DNA from: Porticoccaceae bacterium
GTDB lineage: Bacteria; Pseudomonadota; Gammaproteobacteria; Pseudomonadales; Porticoccaceae
Direction of reading: 5' to 3'
Assembly (NCBI GenBank): GCA_024639885.1
Contig: JAHEGD010000004.1
Location: 295,549 to 359,548 of the forward strand
Length of the DNA stretch: 64,000 nucleotides
Both the position numbers and the translations under genes were made by a program. The notes under the pieces are model-generated. The model was not told the DNA's origin. It did no database searches and worked only from the letters and a program-made list of their open reading frames with translations. Each line of letters begins with the position of its first letter. The first letter of the stretch is position 1. Positions 25,562-34,453 of the stretch are shown one piece after another.

Positions 25562-27472
25562 ATGTCAGATACAGAAAACACCACTGCCGAACCGGCCGGC
25601 CCCAACTTCGCTTCACTCGGCCTCGCCGACCCGGTTCTGCGCGCAGTCTCCGACTTGGGTTATGAGTCGCCCTCACCGATTCAGGCGCAGAGCATCCCGG
25701 TACTGCTGGGCGGCCGCAATCTGCTCGGCACCGCCCAGACCGGCACCGGCAAAACCGCCGCTTTCGCGCTGCCGCTGCTCAGCCAGCTCGACGAAAAACA
25801 GCGCAGCCCGCAAATCCTGGTGCTCACCCCGACCCGCGAGCTGGCCATTCAAGTCGCCGAGGCGTTCCAAACCTACGCCCGCTACCTGAAACAGTTCCAC
25901 GTCCTGCCGATCTACGGCGGCTCCGACATCCGCTCGCAGCTCAAAGGGCTGCAGCGCGGTGCGCAAGTGGTGGTCGGCACCCCCGGCCGGGTGCTCGACC
26001 ACCTGCGCCGCAACAGCCTAGACCTGCGCCAGCTGCGCGCGCTAGTGCTCGACGAAGCCGACGAGATGCTGCGCATGGGCTTTATCGACGACGTTGAGAC
26101 GATCCTCGCTAAAACCCCGGACAGCTGCCAGCGCGCGCTGTTCTCGGCCACCATGCCGACCGCCATTAAGCGAGTCGCCAACACCTATCTGGGCGACGCC
26201 GAGCAGATCAGCATCGCCGCCAAGACACGCACCGTCGAGCGTATCAGCCAGAGCTATCTCGGCATCAAGCACCACCACAAGATGGATGCGCTGACCCGCA
26301 TCCTTGAGGTCGAAGAGTTCGACGGCATGATCATCTTTGTGCGCACCAAGTCGGCCACCACCGATATCGCTGACAAGCTTGAGGCCCGCGGGTTCTCGGC
26401 TGCGGCGCTGAACGGCGACCTCACTCAGGCGCTGCGCGAGAAGACTATCGACAAGCTCAAGCGCAACCAGCTCGACATCATTGTCGCCACCGACGTCGCC
26501 GCGCGCGGCCTTGACGTAGAACGGATCAGCCACGTCATCAACTACGACATTCCCTACGACAACGAGTCCTATGTGCACCGCATTGGTCGCACCGGCCGCG
26601 CCGGCCGCGAGGGCAAGGCGATCCTATTTGTCACCCCCAAAGAGCAGCGCATGCTGCGCTCGATCGAGAAGTCGACCCGCCAGCCGATCACCCCGATGAA
26701 CCTGCCGACCAATGCCGAAGTCAGTGGCCAGCGCGTCGAGCAGTTCTCGCGCCAGCTGCTTAAAGTGATCAGTGGCGAAGAGACCGCACCGTTCCTGAAC
26801 TTCCTCACCCAGTTCAGCCAAGATAACGAAATCAGCATCGAAGACGCCGCCGCCGCACTGGTCTGGATGGCGCAAAAAGACCGCCCGCTGTTCCCCCGCC
26901 AAGAGGCGCTCGAGTCTAACTTCTCCAGCGGCAAACCCGAACGCAGCGACAAGCCGCGCCGCGAGCGCCCCCAGCGCGAGGACCGCCCGCGCCGCGATGA
27001 CCGCCCGCAACGCGACAGCAAGCGCGAGACCAAACCGGCGCTGGCCGGCGTTGACATGGTCACCTACCGCTTAGAGGTCGGCCACAACGACCAGATCACC
27101 CCGAGCAATATCGTCGGTGCGATCGCCAACGAGGCCGACATCGAGAGCCAGTACATCGGCCACATCAAACTCTATGACGAGTTCTCAACCGTTGAGCTGC
27201 CGGCTGGCATGCCCGATGCGCTGCTGCAACACCTACAGAAAGTGCGGGTCGGCGCCAAGCTGATGCGAATCTCACCGCTCGACAAAAACGCCACCCTACC
27301 GGCGGCCAGCGAGCGCCCGCCGCGCAGCCCATCGAAACGGCCAGCCAACAAGCCACACGCCAAGAACACTGGCGCGCGCGGCTACGGCGGCAAGCCTGAC
27401 GACGGCAACCGCCCGGTGAAGAAAAAGAAGTACGGCAAGCTCAAGGCGCAGGCGAGCAAAAAGGGCGAATAA
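25562..27472 (+). CDS. deaD: DEAD-box RNA helicase DeaD/CsdA
   Basis: 636 residues. It unwinds structured RNA and helps ribosome assembly, especially in the cold. It has a Q motif near residue 32, Walker A AQTGTGKT, PTRELA, DEAD, SAT, the helicase C-terminal HRIGRTGRAGR, an Arg/Asp-rich linker, a DbpA-type RNA-binding domain (about residues 495-575) and a basic Lys-rich tail. A TATACT element (25505-25510) about 50 bp upstream is a possible -10 without a clear -35. The ATG has only a weak ribosome site. Confidence 0.94.
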   Translation: MSDTENTTAEPAGPNFASLGLADPVLRAVSDLGYESPSPIQAQSIPVLLGGRNLLGTAQTGTGKTAAFALPLLSQLDEKQRSPQILVLTPTRELAIQVAEAFQTYARYLKQFHVLPIYGGSDIRSQLKGLQRGAQVVVGTPGRVLDHLRRNSLDLRQLRALVLDEADEMLRMGFIDDVETILAKTPDSCQRALFSATMPTAIKRVANTYLGDAEQISIAAKTRTVERISQSYLGIKHHHKMDALTRILEVEEFDGMIIFVRTKSATTDIADKLEARGFSAAALNGDLTQALREKTIDKLKRNQLDIIVATDVAARGLDVERISHVINYDIPYDNESYVHRIGRTGRAGREGKAILFVTPKEQRMLRSIEKSTRQPITPMNLPTNAEVSGQRVEQFSRQLLKVISGEETAPFLNFLTQFSQDNEISIEDAAAALVWMAQKDRPLFPRQEALESNFSSGKPERSDKPRRERPQREDRPRRDDRPQRDSKRETKPALAGVDMVTYRLEVGHNDQITPSNIVGAIANEADIESQYIGHIKLYDEFSTVELPAGMPDALLQHLQKVRVGAKLMRISPLDKNATLPAASERPPRSPSKRPANKPHAKNTGARGYGGKPDDGNRPVKKKKYGKLKAQASKKGE

Positions 27473-27477
27473 CGGCC

Positions 27478-27500
27478 ACCGCGGCCCAACCGGCCGCGGT
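27478..27500. terminator. GC-rich hairpin between convergent deaD and dinG
   Basis: ACCGCGGCC-CAACC-GGCCGCGGT, a perfect 9-bp stem with no T run. It sits exactly between the two convergent stop codons and may slow or end transcription in both directions, perhaps with Rho. Confidence 0.45.
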
Positions 27501-29605
27501 TACAGCTCGCGCTTAAACGGTGGCAGCGCCTCCAGCAGGTCACGGCCGTAGCGCTTGGAGACCATCCGCTTGTCGAGAATGGTGACCCGGCCGCTGTCGC
27601 TCTCGCTGCGCAGCAGCCGGCCACAGGCCTGAATTAGGCGCAGCGACGCCTGCGGCAGCGACAGGGTAAAGAACGAATTCTTACCGCCCCCCTCAACCCA
27701 CTCGCTAAGCGCTTCCAGCAGCGGGTCGTCGGGCACCGCGAACGGCAGTTTGACGATCACCACCTGACGGCAGTAGTCGCCCGGCAGGTCGACCCCCTCG
27801 GCGAAACTGGCCAACCCAAAGATCATACTCTCACGGCCCTGATCGACCCGCTCTTTGTGCAGCCGGATCATCTCGCGGGCACTGTACTGCCCCTGAATCA
27901 GAATCTTTTTCTGCACATCGCGGCCCAGCGCGTCAAACACCTCTTCCATCTGCCGGCGCGACGAGAACAGCACCAGGCTGCCGGCCGCCGGCTCAAAGTA
28001 ACGGGGCAGCTGCTCAATCAGGTAGTCGGTGTGCTCGGCCACCTTATTGCCTTCGATGGCGTCACTCGGCACGCACAGTGTGGCATTATTGTAGTAGTCA
28101 AAAGCGCCGGCGACCGCCAAGAAATGGGCGTCGGCCGGAATCCCGGTGGTGCGCTTGAGCTCATCAAACTTGCCCAGCGCGCGCAGTGTCGCCGAGGTCA
28201 CCACGGCGCCGTGACAGCTGTTCCAGAGCTGCTCGGTCAGTATCTCAGCGGCTTCGATCGGGCTGGCGTGGATAGCGATATCCATGTTGCCGCCATCACC
28301 CTGCTCAACCGCCAACCAGATCGCTTGGGGCAGTTTGTCCGCGGCCACCTTGCGCTGCAGGCTACTAAATAGCGCGGTGAGGTTCTCGGCCCGCGACAGC
28401 CAGCTGCCGGCCTGCTGGTAGCAGAGCTCGACATCGGCCAGCGGCACAGGAAAGTGCTCTTCTGACTGCGCCTCGTTGAGGGCGTCGACCAACACCTGCA
28501 GGCGGCCACTCCAGCGCGCCAACGTAACGGCGATCTCGCTGGCCTGCTCGCGCAGCTCGCTGCCGATATCGCCGGCCGGGAACCGGTAGCGACCGTCGTC
28601 GCGGTCAGAGCTATCGCAGAGCCGCTGCAGTTGCGAATAGAGCGGCGAGATCAATAGCTGGAGCTGGCCGGCGGCGCGCTCGATGGCGGTCAGCTGCTCA
28701 ACCAAGCTCGGTGCCTGCTCGAACAGTGGCGTCTGACCCTTGCACTGCTTCTGCAACCGCTCCAACCAACTGACGGTGGCGTTGACACGGCAGTCGGCGG
28801 CGAAGTGGCGCACCGTGGTCTCGCCGAGCCGGTGACCCTCGTCAAAGATAAAAATACAGTCCTCGGCGGGCGGCAGAATCGCTCCGCCACCCAGTGCCAA
28901 ATCGGCCATCACCAGATCGTGGTTGGCGATGATGCAGTCGCTCTCATCGAGCTCGTTGCGGGCGGTGTAAAACACGCACTCGTTGATGTAGCGGCAGCGC
29001 CGGCCGCTGCACTGGCGACGGTCTATGGTGAGTGGTCGCCACTCGGCATCGGTGAGCCGCTCTGGCCAGCTGTCGCGCTGACCGTTCCAGCTGCCGTCGT
29101 CCAGCCCGGCTGATAGCTCTCGGTAGGTGGCCATGGTTTTTTGGTCGGGGTTAAAACTCAGCTCGTCCTCAAATAGTGCCAGCCCTTGATCGCGGTCGCG
29201 AACCGTGTCGGCGACTTGCGCCAAGCGCAGGTTGCAGACATAGCGGCCGCGGCCCTTGACCAGTGCAAAACGGTAATCCCAGTTGCAGGCCGCCAGCAGG
29301 TCGGGCAGATCGCGCTCTACCAGCTGCTCTTGGAGCGCTACCGTGCCGGTCGCTACCACCACCGTTTTACCGGCCGCTCTGGCGATCGGCAGGGCCGCGA
29401 TCAGGTAGCCGACGGTCTTGCCGGTACCGGTACCCGCCTCGATCGCCGCCAACCGGCTGCACGGCATGGTTCGCGACAGGGTATTGGCGATCGCGGCAAT
29501 CATCTGCTTCTGGCCGAGCCGCGGGGTGAGCCCCTTGCTAGCCAGAAACTGGCTGTAACCGGCTTGGATCTCTTTGCGTACCGAGTCGGCGAGGTGCTCG
29601 CTCAC
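27500..29605 (-). CDS. dinG: DinG-type ATP-dependent DNA helicase
   Basis: 701 residues, superfamily 2, XPD-like. It shows Walker A EAGTGTGKT, a DEGH box (FDEGHRLGE) and four candidate iron-sulfur cysteines (RYVCNLRL and CSGRRCRYINEC). The C-terminal helicase motif QACGRLLRSESD is clear. DinG resolves R-loops and helps replication forks pass transcribed genes. The GTG start overlaps the stop of the acyltransferase gene by 4 bp, giving the minus-strand order pyrB, acyltransferase, dinG. Confidence 0.93.
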   Translation of the reverse strand: MSEHLADSVRKEIQAGYSQFLASKGLTPRLGQKQMIAAIANTLSRTMPCSRLAAIEAGTGTGKTVGYLIAALPIARAAGKTVVVATGTVALQEQLVERDLPDLLAACNWDYRFALVKGRGRYVCNLRLAQVADTVRDRDQGLALFEDELSFNPDQKTMATYRELSAGLDDGSWNGQRDSWPERLTDAEWRPLTIDRRQCSGRRCRYINECVFYTARNELDESDCIIANHDLVMADLALGGGAILPPAEDCIFIFDEGHRLGETTVRHFAADCRVNATVSWLERLQKQCKGQTPLFEQAPSLVEQLTAIERAAGQLQLLISPLYSQLQRLCDSSDRDDGRYRFPAGDIGSELREQASEIAVTLARWSGRLQVLVDALNEAQSEEHFPVPLADVELCYQQAGSWLSRAENLTALFSSLQRKVAADKLPQAIWLAVEQGDGGNMDIAIHASPIEAAEILTEQLWNSCHGAVVTSATLRALGKFDELKRTTGIPADAHFLAVAGAFDYYNNATLCVPSDAIEGNKVAEHTDYLIEQLPRYFEPAAGSLVLFSSRRQMEEVFDALGRDVQKKILIQGQYSAREMIRLHKERVDQGRESMIFGLASFAEGVDLPGDYCRQVVIVKLPFAVPDDPLLEALSEWVEGGGKNSFFTLSLPQASLRLIQACGRLLRSESDSGRVTILDKRMVSKRYGRDLLEALPPFKREL

Positions 29606-30762
29606 GCGCCCACCTGCAGGGCGTTGGCGACCGGTCTGGCGTAAGCCGCCCAGACCTGTTCGACGATCGCTGCCGGCTGGCCGCGCAGCCGCTCGGCAAA
29701 CTGGCGGTCGACGGCGGCCCAGTCGCAGCCGGGGTAGCCGTCACAGAGCTGCTGCCAGCGACCTTCATCATTGGGGTTTAACTGCCGCCACGCCCACAGG
29801 TGGCTGGGGAAGAGCTTAAAGCTGCTGTGGATCGCCGTGTCAATCGCCGCCGCCAAGCTGGTGGCATCGTCGCTCAGTGTCAACGGCGCTGCGGCGGTCA
29901 CGTGGATTCGGCCCTTGCGGCCAAACAACCCTTTGTAGATAGTGTCGACATCTTCGTTGGCGCCCTTCTGGTAGCGCTCGCCGCTGGCGCTGGCAGCCAG
30001 TTCGCGCGCTTTATCGATATCACAGGGGTCCCACTCGTAAGAGATCGCCACCGGCTGCAGATTGAGCGCGGCCAGAGCGTCGCTAAACTGGCTCTGCTTG
30101 TCGGCCGACAGTGCTAGCATCTTCAACAGCGCGGTCTCGGTCCAGTCGTCACCATCTTTGGCGCGCCCCTCGCGCTGGGCGATCCAGACCGACTCGCCCT
30201 CCTCACCGATGGAGTAGCGAATGTAGGCCGACAACACCTTCAGCGCATCGAGCTTATCGCGCCGCCCAGTGATACCGCGGCGCACTAAAAATGCCCGGTT
30301 CAAACGCATCAGGTGGCCGACGTAGGGCTTGGCCACTAAGTTGTCGCCAATCGCAATCCGGGTAGAGGTGCGGCCAACACTCTCCAGCGCCATGCCGACC
30401 AGCAGCGGGTCGAGCGCAATATCGCGGTGGTTGCTGATAAACAGGTGCGGCGTGGCGCCGAGCCGCTCAAAGCCGCTGTAACTGACCCCCTCGCTACTCG
30501 CCGCCAGCAGCGGCAAAAACAGCGTCTGAAAGTAGCGGTGAAAGTCATCCAGCGAGTTCATGCCGGCAGTGACCCGGCGCAACTTGGCGCGCGCCAGCGG
30601 CCGAGCGAGTGGCCGCAGCAGTGCCGGCAGCCAGCTCAGCTTGGCGCCGATCAGTACATCGATCAGTTCGCTGTCGGCAATCAGCGCCGGGATGACCGCG
30701 GCCACCTCGCTGTCATCATAGGGGCGAATGTCGTCGAAAGCTACCGGCCGCAGACCGCTCAC
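29602..30762 (-). CDS. PlsB/PlsC-like glycerol-phosphate acyltransferase domain protein
   Basis: 386 residues. The acyltransferase motif I reads NHRDIALDP, with five residues between His and Asp rather than the usual four, and a later REGRAKDGDD takes the place of the FPEGTRS/EGGRS motif. These mark a divergent subgroup of lysophosphatidic/glycerol-phosphate acyltransferases. It is probably membrane-associated and acts on phospholipid precursors; the substrate is unproven. It is linked by 4-bp GTGA overlaps to pyrB upstream and dinG downstream. Confidence 0.78.
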   Translation of the reverse strand: MSGLRPVAFDDIRPYDDSEVAAVIPALIADSELIDVLIGAKLSWLPALLRPLARPLARAKLRRVTAGMNSLDDFHRYFQTLFLPLLAASSEGVSYSGFERLGATPHLFISNHRDIALDPLLVGMALESVGRTSTRIAIGDNLVAKPYVGHLMRLNRAFLVRRGITGRRDKLDALKVLSAYIRYSIGEEGESVWIAQREGRAKDGDDWTETALLKMLALSADKQSQFSDALAALNLQPVAISYEWDPCDIDKARELAASASGERYQKGANEDVDTIYKGLFGRKGRIHVTAAAPLTLSDDATSLAAAIDTAIHSSFKLFPSHLWAWRQLNPNDEGRWQQLCDGYPGCDWAAVDRQFAERLRGQPAAIVEQVWAAYARPVANALQVGA

Positions 30763-31775
30763 AGGGCTCGCCTAGCGCTGTGCCAACGCACCTCGCGCGA
30801 GCAGCTGTCGACCTGCTCTACGACGTCTAAGACCAGCGCGAACAGCGCCATACGCACCAGCAGGCCGTTGTCGGTCTGGCGAAAAATAGCCAGATTGGGG
30901 TTGTCGTCAAGGTCGATATCGAGCTCGTTGGCGGCGCTGCGCGAGTCGCGCGGCAGCGGGTGCATGATCACTGTGTTGGGCTCGCAGTGCTGGGTGTAGA
31001 TCGCCTGATTGAGACGGAACTTGCCGCGGTAGAGGTCGGCCTCTTCGGGGCTCGGGAAGCGCTCCTCTTGAATCCGCGTCGAGTAGACGATGTCGACATG
31101 GTTGATGTTGGCCAGCAACTGGTCGGTCACCGTCACGGTGGCACCGGCGGCGCGCATCTGCTCGACGTAGAGCTCGGGCATAGCCAGCTCGGGCGGCGAA
31201 ATAAGCAGCACATGGACCTTGGTGTAGAGCGATAACAGGCGGCTCAGTGAGTGCACGGTGCGCCCGTAGCGCAGGTCGCCAATCATCGCGATACGCAGCC
31301 CATCAACCGTGCGACCGCGCTGCTCAAGCTCTTTTTGAATCGTATAGAGGTCGAGTAGTGCCTGGGTCGGGTGCTCGTTGCTGCCGTCGCCACCGTTGAG
31401 GACCGGCACCCGACTGGCGCTGGCGAACTCGGCGACCGAGCCGGCCTGCGGGTGGCGCATACAGATCACATCGCTAAACCCGGAAAGTACCCGCGCGGTG
31501 TCGCGCAGGCTCTCGCCCTTGACCAGCGCCGAGCTCTCGAAACCGGCGGTCTCGCGCACTTCGCCGCCGAGCAGATTAAACGCCGAACCAAAACTGACCC
31601 GGGTGCGGGTGCTCGCCTCAAAGAACATGTTGCCAAGAATCGCCCCCTCGAGCACCCGGGTGACCCGCTGGCGGCCGCCGTAGGGGGCCATGCGGTCGGC
31701 CACGGCAAAGATGGTCTCGACATCTTCGCGCTGAAACTGTTCGATGGAGAGGATGTTGGCGCCGGTGAAATTCAC
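30759..31775 (-). CDS. pyrB: Aspartate carbamoyltransferase catalytic subunit
   Basis: 338 residues. It joins carbamoyl phosphate to aspartate in pyrimidine synthesis. It shows the carbamoyl-phosphate loop FFEASTRTR, HPTQALLDLYTI, MHPLPRD and the 80s-loop region ALVKGESLRDT. No pyrI, pyrC-like dihydroorotase or pyrR lies nearby, so it differs from both the E. coli pyrBI and Pseudomonas pyrRBC' layouts. It heads a three-gene overlapping unit with the acyltransferase and dinG. Confidence 0.95.
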   Translation of the reverse strand: MNFTGANILSIEQFQREDVETIFAVADRMAPYGGRQRVTRVLEGAILGNMFFEASTRTRVSFGSAFNLLGGEVRETAGFESSALVKGESLRDTARVLSGFSDVICMRHPQAGSVAEFASASRVPVLNGGDGSNEHPTQALLDLYTIQKELEQRGRTVDGLRIAMIGDLRYGRTVHSLSRLLSLYTKVHVLLISPPELAMPELYVEQMRAAGATVTVTDQLLANINHVDIVYSTRIQEERFPSPEEADLYRGKFRLNQAIYTQHCEPNTVIMHPLPRDSRSAANELDIDLDDNPNLAIFRQTDNGLLVRMALFALVLDVVEQVDSCSREVRWHSARRAL

Positions 31776-31865
31776 GAAGAACTCCGCAATGTGGGTTTAT
31801 TATTTGTTGTTATTAGCTGCGCGGATTCTACTGGGTTTAGGCCGCGCCGGCCACCGCCACGCAGC

Positions 31866-33311
31866 TTAACTGGCGCTTGGCAGCACCGCTTCCAAGCCAA
31901 AATCTGTTGCCACACGGCGATACCATCCGTCCAGCTGAGCGGCCAGCTCGGCGCTGCCCGCGCGGCTCGGGTCGAGCTCGCCGAGTTCACTGTAGGCCTG
32001 GGCCAGGGTGCGGTAGCCGAGCGCGGGGTCAGTCAGCCGCGCCGCCGCCTCTTGGCGCCACTGGGCTGCCTCGGCGTCGCTGAGCGTCTGCGGGTAGAAA
32101 CGCGCCCGGTAGTTGAACAGCAGCTGCCGGTAGCGCGGGTCTTCAAACTGCAGGCTGCCGTCGCCCAACTGCGCGGCGCTGGCGTTGCGCAGATCGCCGA
32201 ACAGTGCTTTGTCGCGGTTGCCAACAAAGCCGTCGTAGAGCTGCTGATCGGCGTCACCGCGCGGGCTGTGCGGCTCATTAAAGACCGCTTGTAGCTTACT
32301 CTCTAAGCCACCACCGAGCAGCCGCTGCCAGTTCGCCATACACTGCTCGCGGTCGATGTTGTGGCGGCTGGCGAGCGCGTCATCGAGCAGCGCGGCGGTC
32401 GCCACCATCGGGCATTTGTTGATTTGAACCTGTTTTAAACCGAGCCGCGCCACCCCCTCGGGCAGCGCATCGCTGCGAGTGTAGAGGCGCTGTCGCAGCT
32501 GCTCAGCATCGAGCTCAAAGAGTGGCTCAACCGGCGCACTCAGATCGACACAGATCACCGCATTTTTATTGCTGGGGTGGGCCACCAGCGGCATCATCAG
32601 CGCCGTGTAACCGTGCGCTGCAGAGAGCCGCCCAGAGACATGCAAAAACGGTTTGCGCTGGCGCAGGTCGACGAACTCAGCGACCTGATGTTTTCCGCGC
32701 TGCTGCCAGGCGTACTCATAGAGCTTGGGCTGCGCCTGCTTGATCAGTTTAGCCAGCGCGATGGTAGCGGTAACATCGGAGAGCGCGTCGTGGGCCGCCT
32801 CGTGGGCGAGGCCGTTGGCGGCAGTCAGCGCCTCTAGGCGCAGGCTCGGCAGACCGTTGTCACGCTGCGGCCATGTGATCCCGTCGGGGCGCAGCGCCCA
32901 AGCAAACCGCGCCACCTCGAGCAGATCCCAGCGCGAGTTGCTGTTTTGCCACTCGCGGCCATAGGGGTCATAAAAATTGCGGTAGAGCGAGTAGCGGGTC
33001 ACCTCGTCATCGAAGCGCAGGTTGTTGTAACCGACCGTGCAGGTGCCGGGCGCGGCGATCTCGCGCTCGATGGCAGCAATAAACTGCGGCTCGATCACCC
33101 CCTGCTCTGCGGCCAGCTGCGGGGTGATGCCGGTGACCTCGGCGGCCTTTGGCGAGGGCAGCAGATCGGGGGCCGGCTGGCAGTAGATCATCAGCGGCTC
33201 GCCAATCGGATTGAGATCTAAATCGGTGCGCAACCCAGCAAACTGAGCCGGCCGATCGCAGGCGGGGTTGAGGCCGAAGGTCTCGTAGTCGTGCCAGTAG
33301 AGTGTTTGCAT
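31866..33311 (-). CDS. sbcB: Exodeoxyribonuclease I
   Basis: 481 residues. It degrades single-stranded DNA 3' to 5' in repair and recombination. The DEDDh nuclease core is present: HDYETFG, YNNLRFDDEVT and AHDALSDVTATIALA. Downstream come the SH3-like and helical parts, with HVSGRLSA and QVQINKCPMVA as in the E. coli enzyme. ATG 33311 has AGGTGA just upstream and was preferred to GTG 33320. Confidence 0.95.
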   Translation of the reverse strand: MQTLYWHDYETFGLNPACDRPAQFAGLRTDLDLNPIGEPLMIYCQPAPDLLPSPKAAEVTGITPQLAAEQGVIEPQFIAAIEREIAAPGTCTVGYNNLRFDDEVTRYSLYRNFYDPYGREWQNSNSRWDLLEVARFAWALRPDGITWPQRDNGLPSLRLEALTAANGLAHEAAHDALSDVTATIALAKLIKQAQPKLYEYAWQQRGKHQVAEFVDLRQRKPFLHVSGRLSAAHGYTALMMPLVAHPSNKNAVICVDLSAPVEPLFELDAEQLRQRLYTRSDALPEGVARLGLKQVQINKCPMVATAALLDDALASRHNIDREQCMANWQRLLGGGLESKLQAVFNEPHSPRGDADQQLYDGFVGNRDKALFGDLRNASAAQLGDGSLQFEDPRYRQLLFNYRARFYPQTLSDAEAAQWRQEAAARLTDPALGYRTLAQAYSELGELDPSRAGSAELAAQLDGWYRRVATDFGLEAVLPSAS

Positions 33312-33366
33312 AGCGGTCACCTGTAATTTTGCCCACTATAAAGGGCTAACTGGACTCATTTAAAGC

Positions 33367-33399
33367 AAAAAAAGCGAGGGACGCTGCCGCCCCTCGCTT
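33367..33399 (-). terminator. Rho-independent terminator after the OmpA-family gene
   Basis: On the minus strand, AAGCGAGGG/CCCTCGCTT form a 9-bp stem followed by a T run (33371-33367), 25 bp after the stop codon. Confidence 0.88.
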
Positions 33400-33423
33400 C
33401 ATTCGCCACTGCCTGGTAACAGT

Positions 33424-34389
33424 TTAGTTGGCGATGGTCTCGACGTAGTCGATTTGACCAATCACGCGGCGGTTGGCGGCGCGACCAGCTTTACTGGCGT
33501 TGCTCTCCAGCGGCTCGCTCTCACCGCGGCCGGCGGTAGTGATGCGGCTGGCATCAATATCGTACTGGGCCAAGATGTAACTTTTCACTGCCGCAGCGCG
33601 GCGCTCTGACAGCACTTGGTTGTAGGCTTCACCGCCTGTAGCGTCGGCATGACCGACCAGCAGCAGTCCAGTCTCTGGCTCGGCTTGCAGCAGTGCGGCA
33701 ACCTCGTCGAGCTGCTCGCTGTAAACCGAGCGCACCACGGCGCTGTCGCTGCCAAACTCGACCATCACCCGCAGGGTCACCGGCGCTTGCATCGGCGCTT
33801 TTGCTACAGACGCAGGAGCTGCGACAACCGATGCGGCAGCCGGTTTAGAGCTGGCGCCAAAGCGGTGGTTGATCGAGATCTGCACGCCCAGGTCGGTACC
33901 TGAGCTCTGCGCCTTGCGGCCCTCGGCGACGCGCAGCTGGGCGCGGAAGAATAGGTCATCGTCGATACGCTTAGCCGCACCGGCACCGAGCAGCCACTGG
34001 CTTGAGCGCAGTTGGTGGCCCTCTACCAGGTGATCTGTCTCATTGAAGTCGTAGCGATTGAGGCCAGCTGATAAAAACGGGCGCCAGCTGCCGTCGTCGG
34101 CTTCGAGGTACTTGATAGCACTGACTGAGAGGATGTCCAAGTCGTCGGCGCCGAACGCGACACCGTAGCCGACTTCCACGTCGAAGTTTGCGCAGCAGTT
34201 AATGCCCAGCTGGATACCGGCGGTGTTGGCCTCCCCACTGCCCTGAACAGAGCGCTCAGCAGCCAGCCGGGTGTGGCCAAAAAAACTGCCCACATACCAG
34301 CCGTCACCGGCGGCAACGGTATGAGGGGCGGCTGCAATAGCAGCGGTTAATACGGTGGTAGAGGCGATAGTGCGTGCCCAATTTTTCAT
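33424..34389 (-). CDS. OmpA-family outer-membrane protein
   Basis: 321 residues with a signal peptide ending near TVAAGDG, then an N-terminal eight-strand-type barrel (about residues 30-175), an Ala/Pro-rich hinge and a C-terminal OmpA peptidoglycan-binding domain (about 205-318) with GHADATGGEAYNQVLSERRA and the Arg in AGRAANRRV. It tethers the outer membrane to peptidoglycan. Adjacent cysteines (NCCANFD) in the barrel are unusual. It is transcribed alone and ends in a terminator. Confidence 0.9.
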   Translation of the reverse strand: MKNWARTIASTTVLTAAIAAAPHTVAAGDGWYVGSFFGHTRLAAERSVQGSGEANTAGIQLGINCCANFDVEVGYGVAFGADDLDILSVSAIKYLEADDGSWRPFLSAGLNRYDFNETDHLVEGHQLRSSQWLLGAGAAKRIDDDLFFRAQLRVAEGRKAQSSGTDLGVQISINHRFGASSKPAAASVVAAPASVAKAPMQAPVTLRVMVEFGSDSAVVRSVYSEQLDEVAALLQAEPETGLLLVGHADATGGEAYNQVLSERRAAAVKSYILAQYDIDASRITTAGRGESEPLESNASKAGRAANRRVIGQIDYVETIAN

Positions 34390-34453
34390 CTTTTCTAGTC
34401 CTTAGAGTGGTGTTGCTGTGGTTAATAAAACGGGTTGTTTTGAATATAGACGA

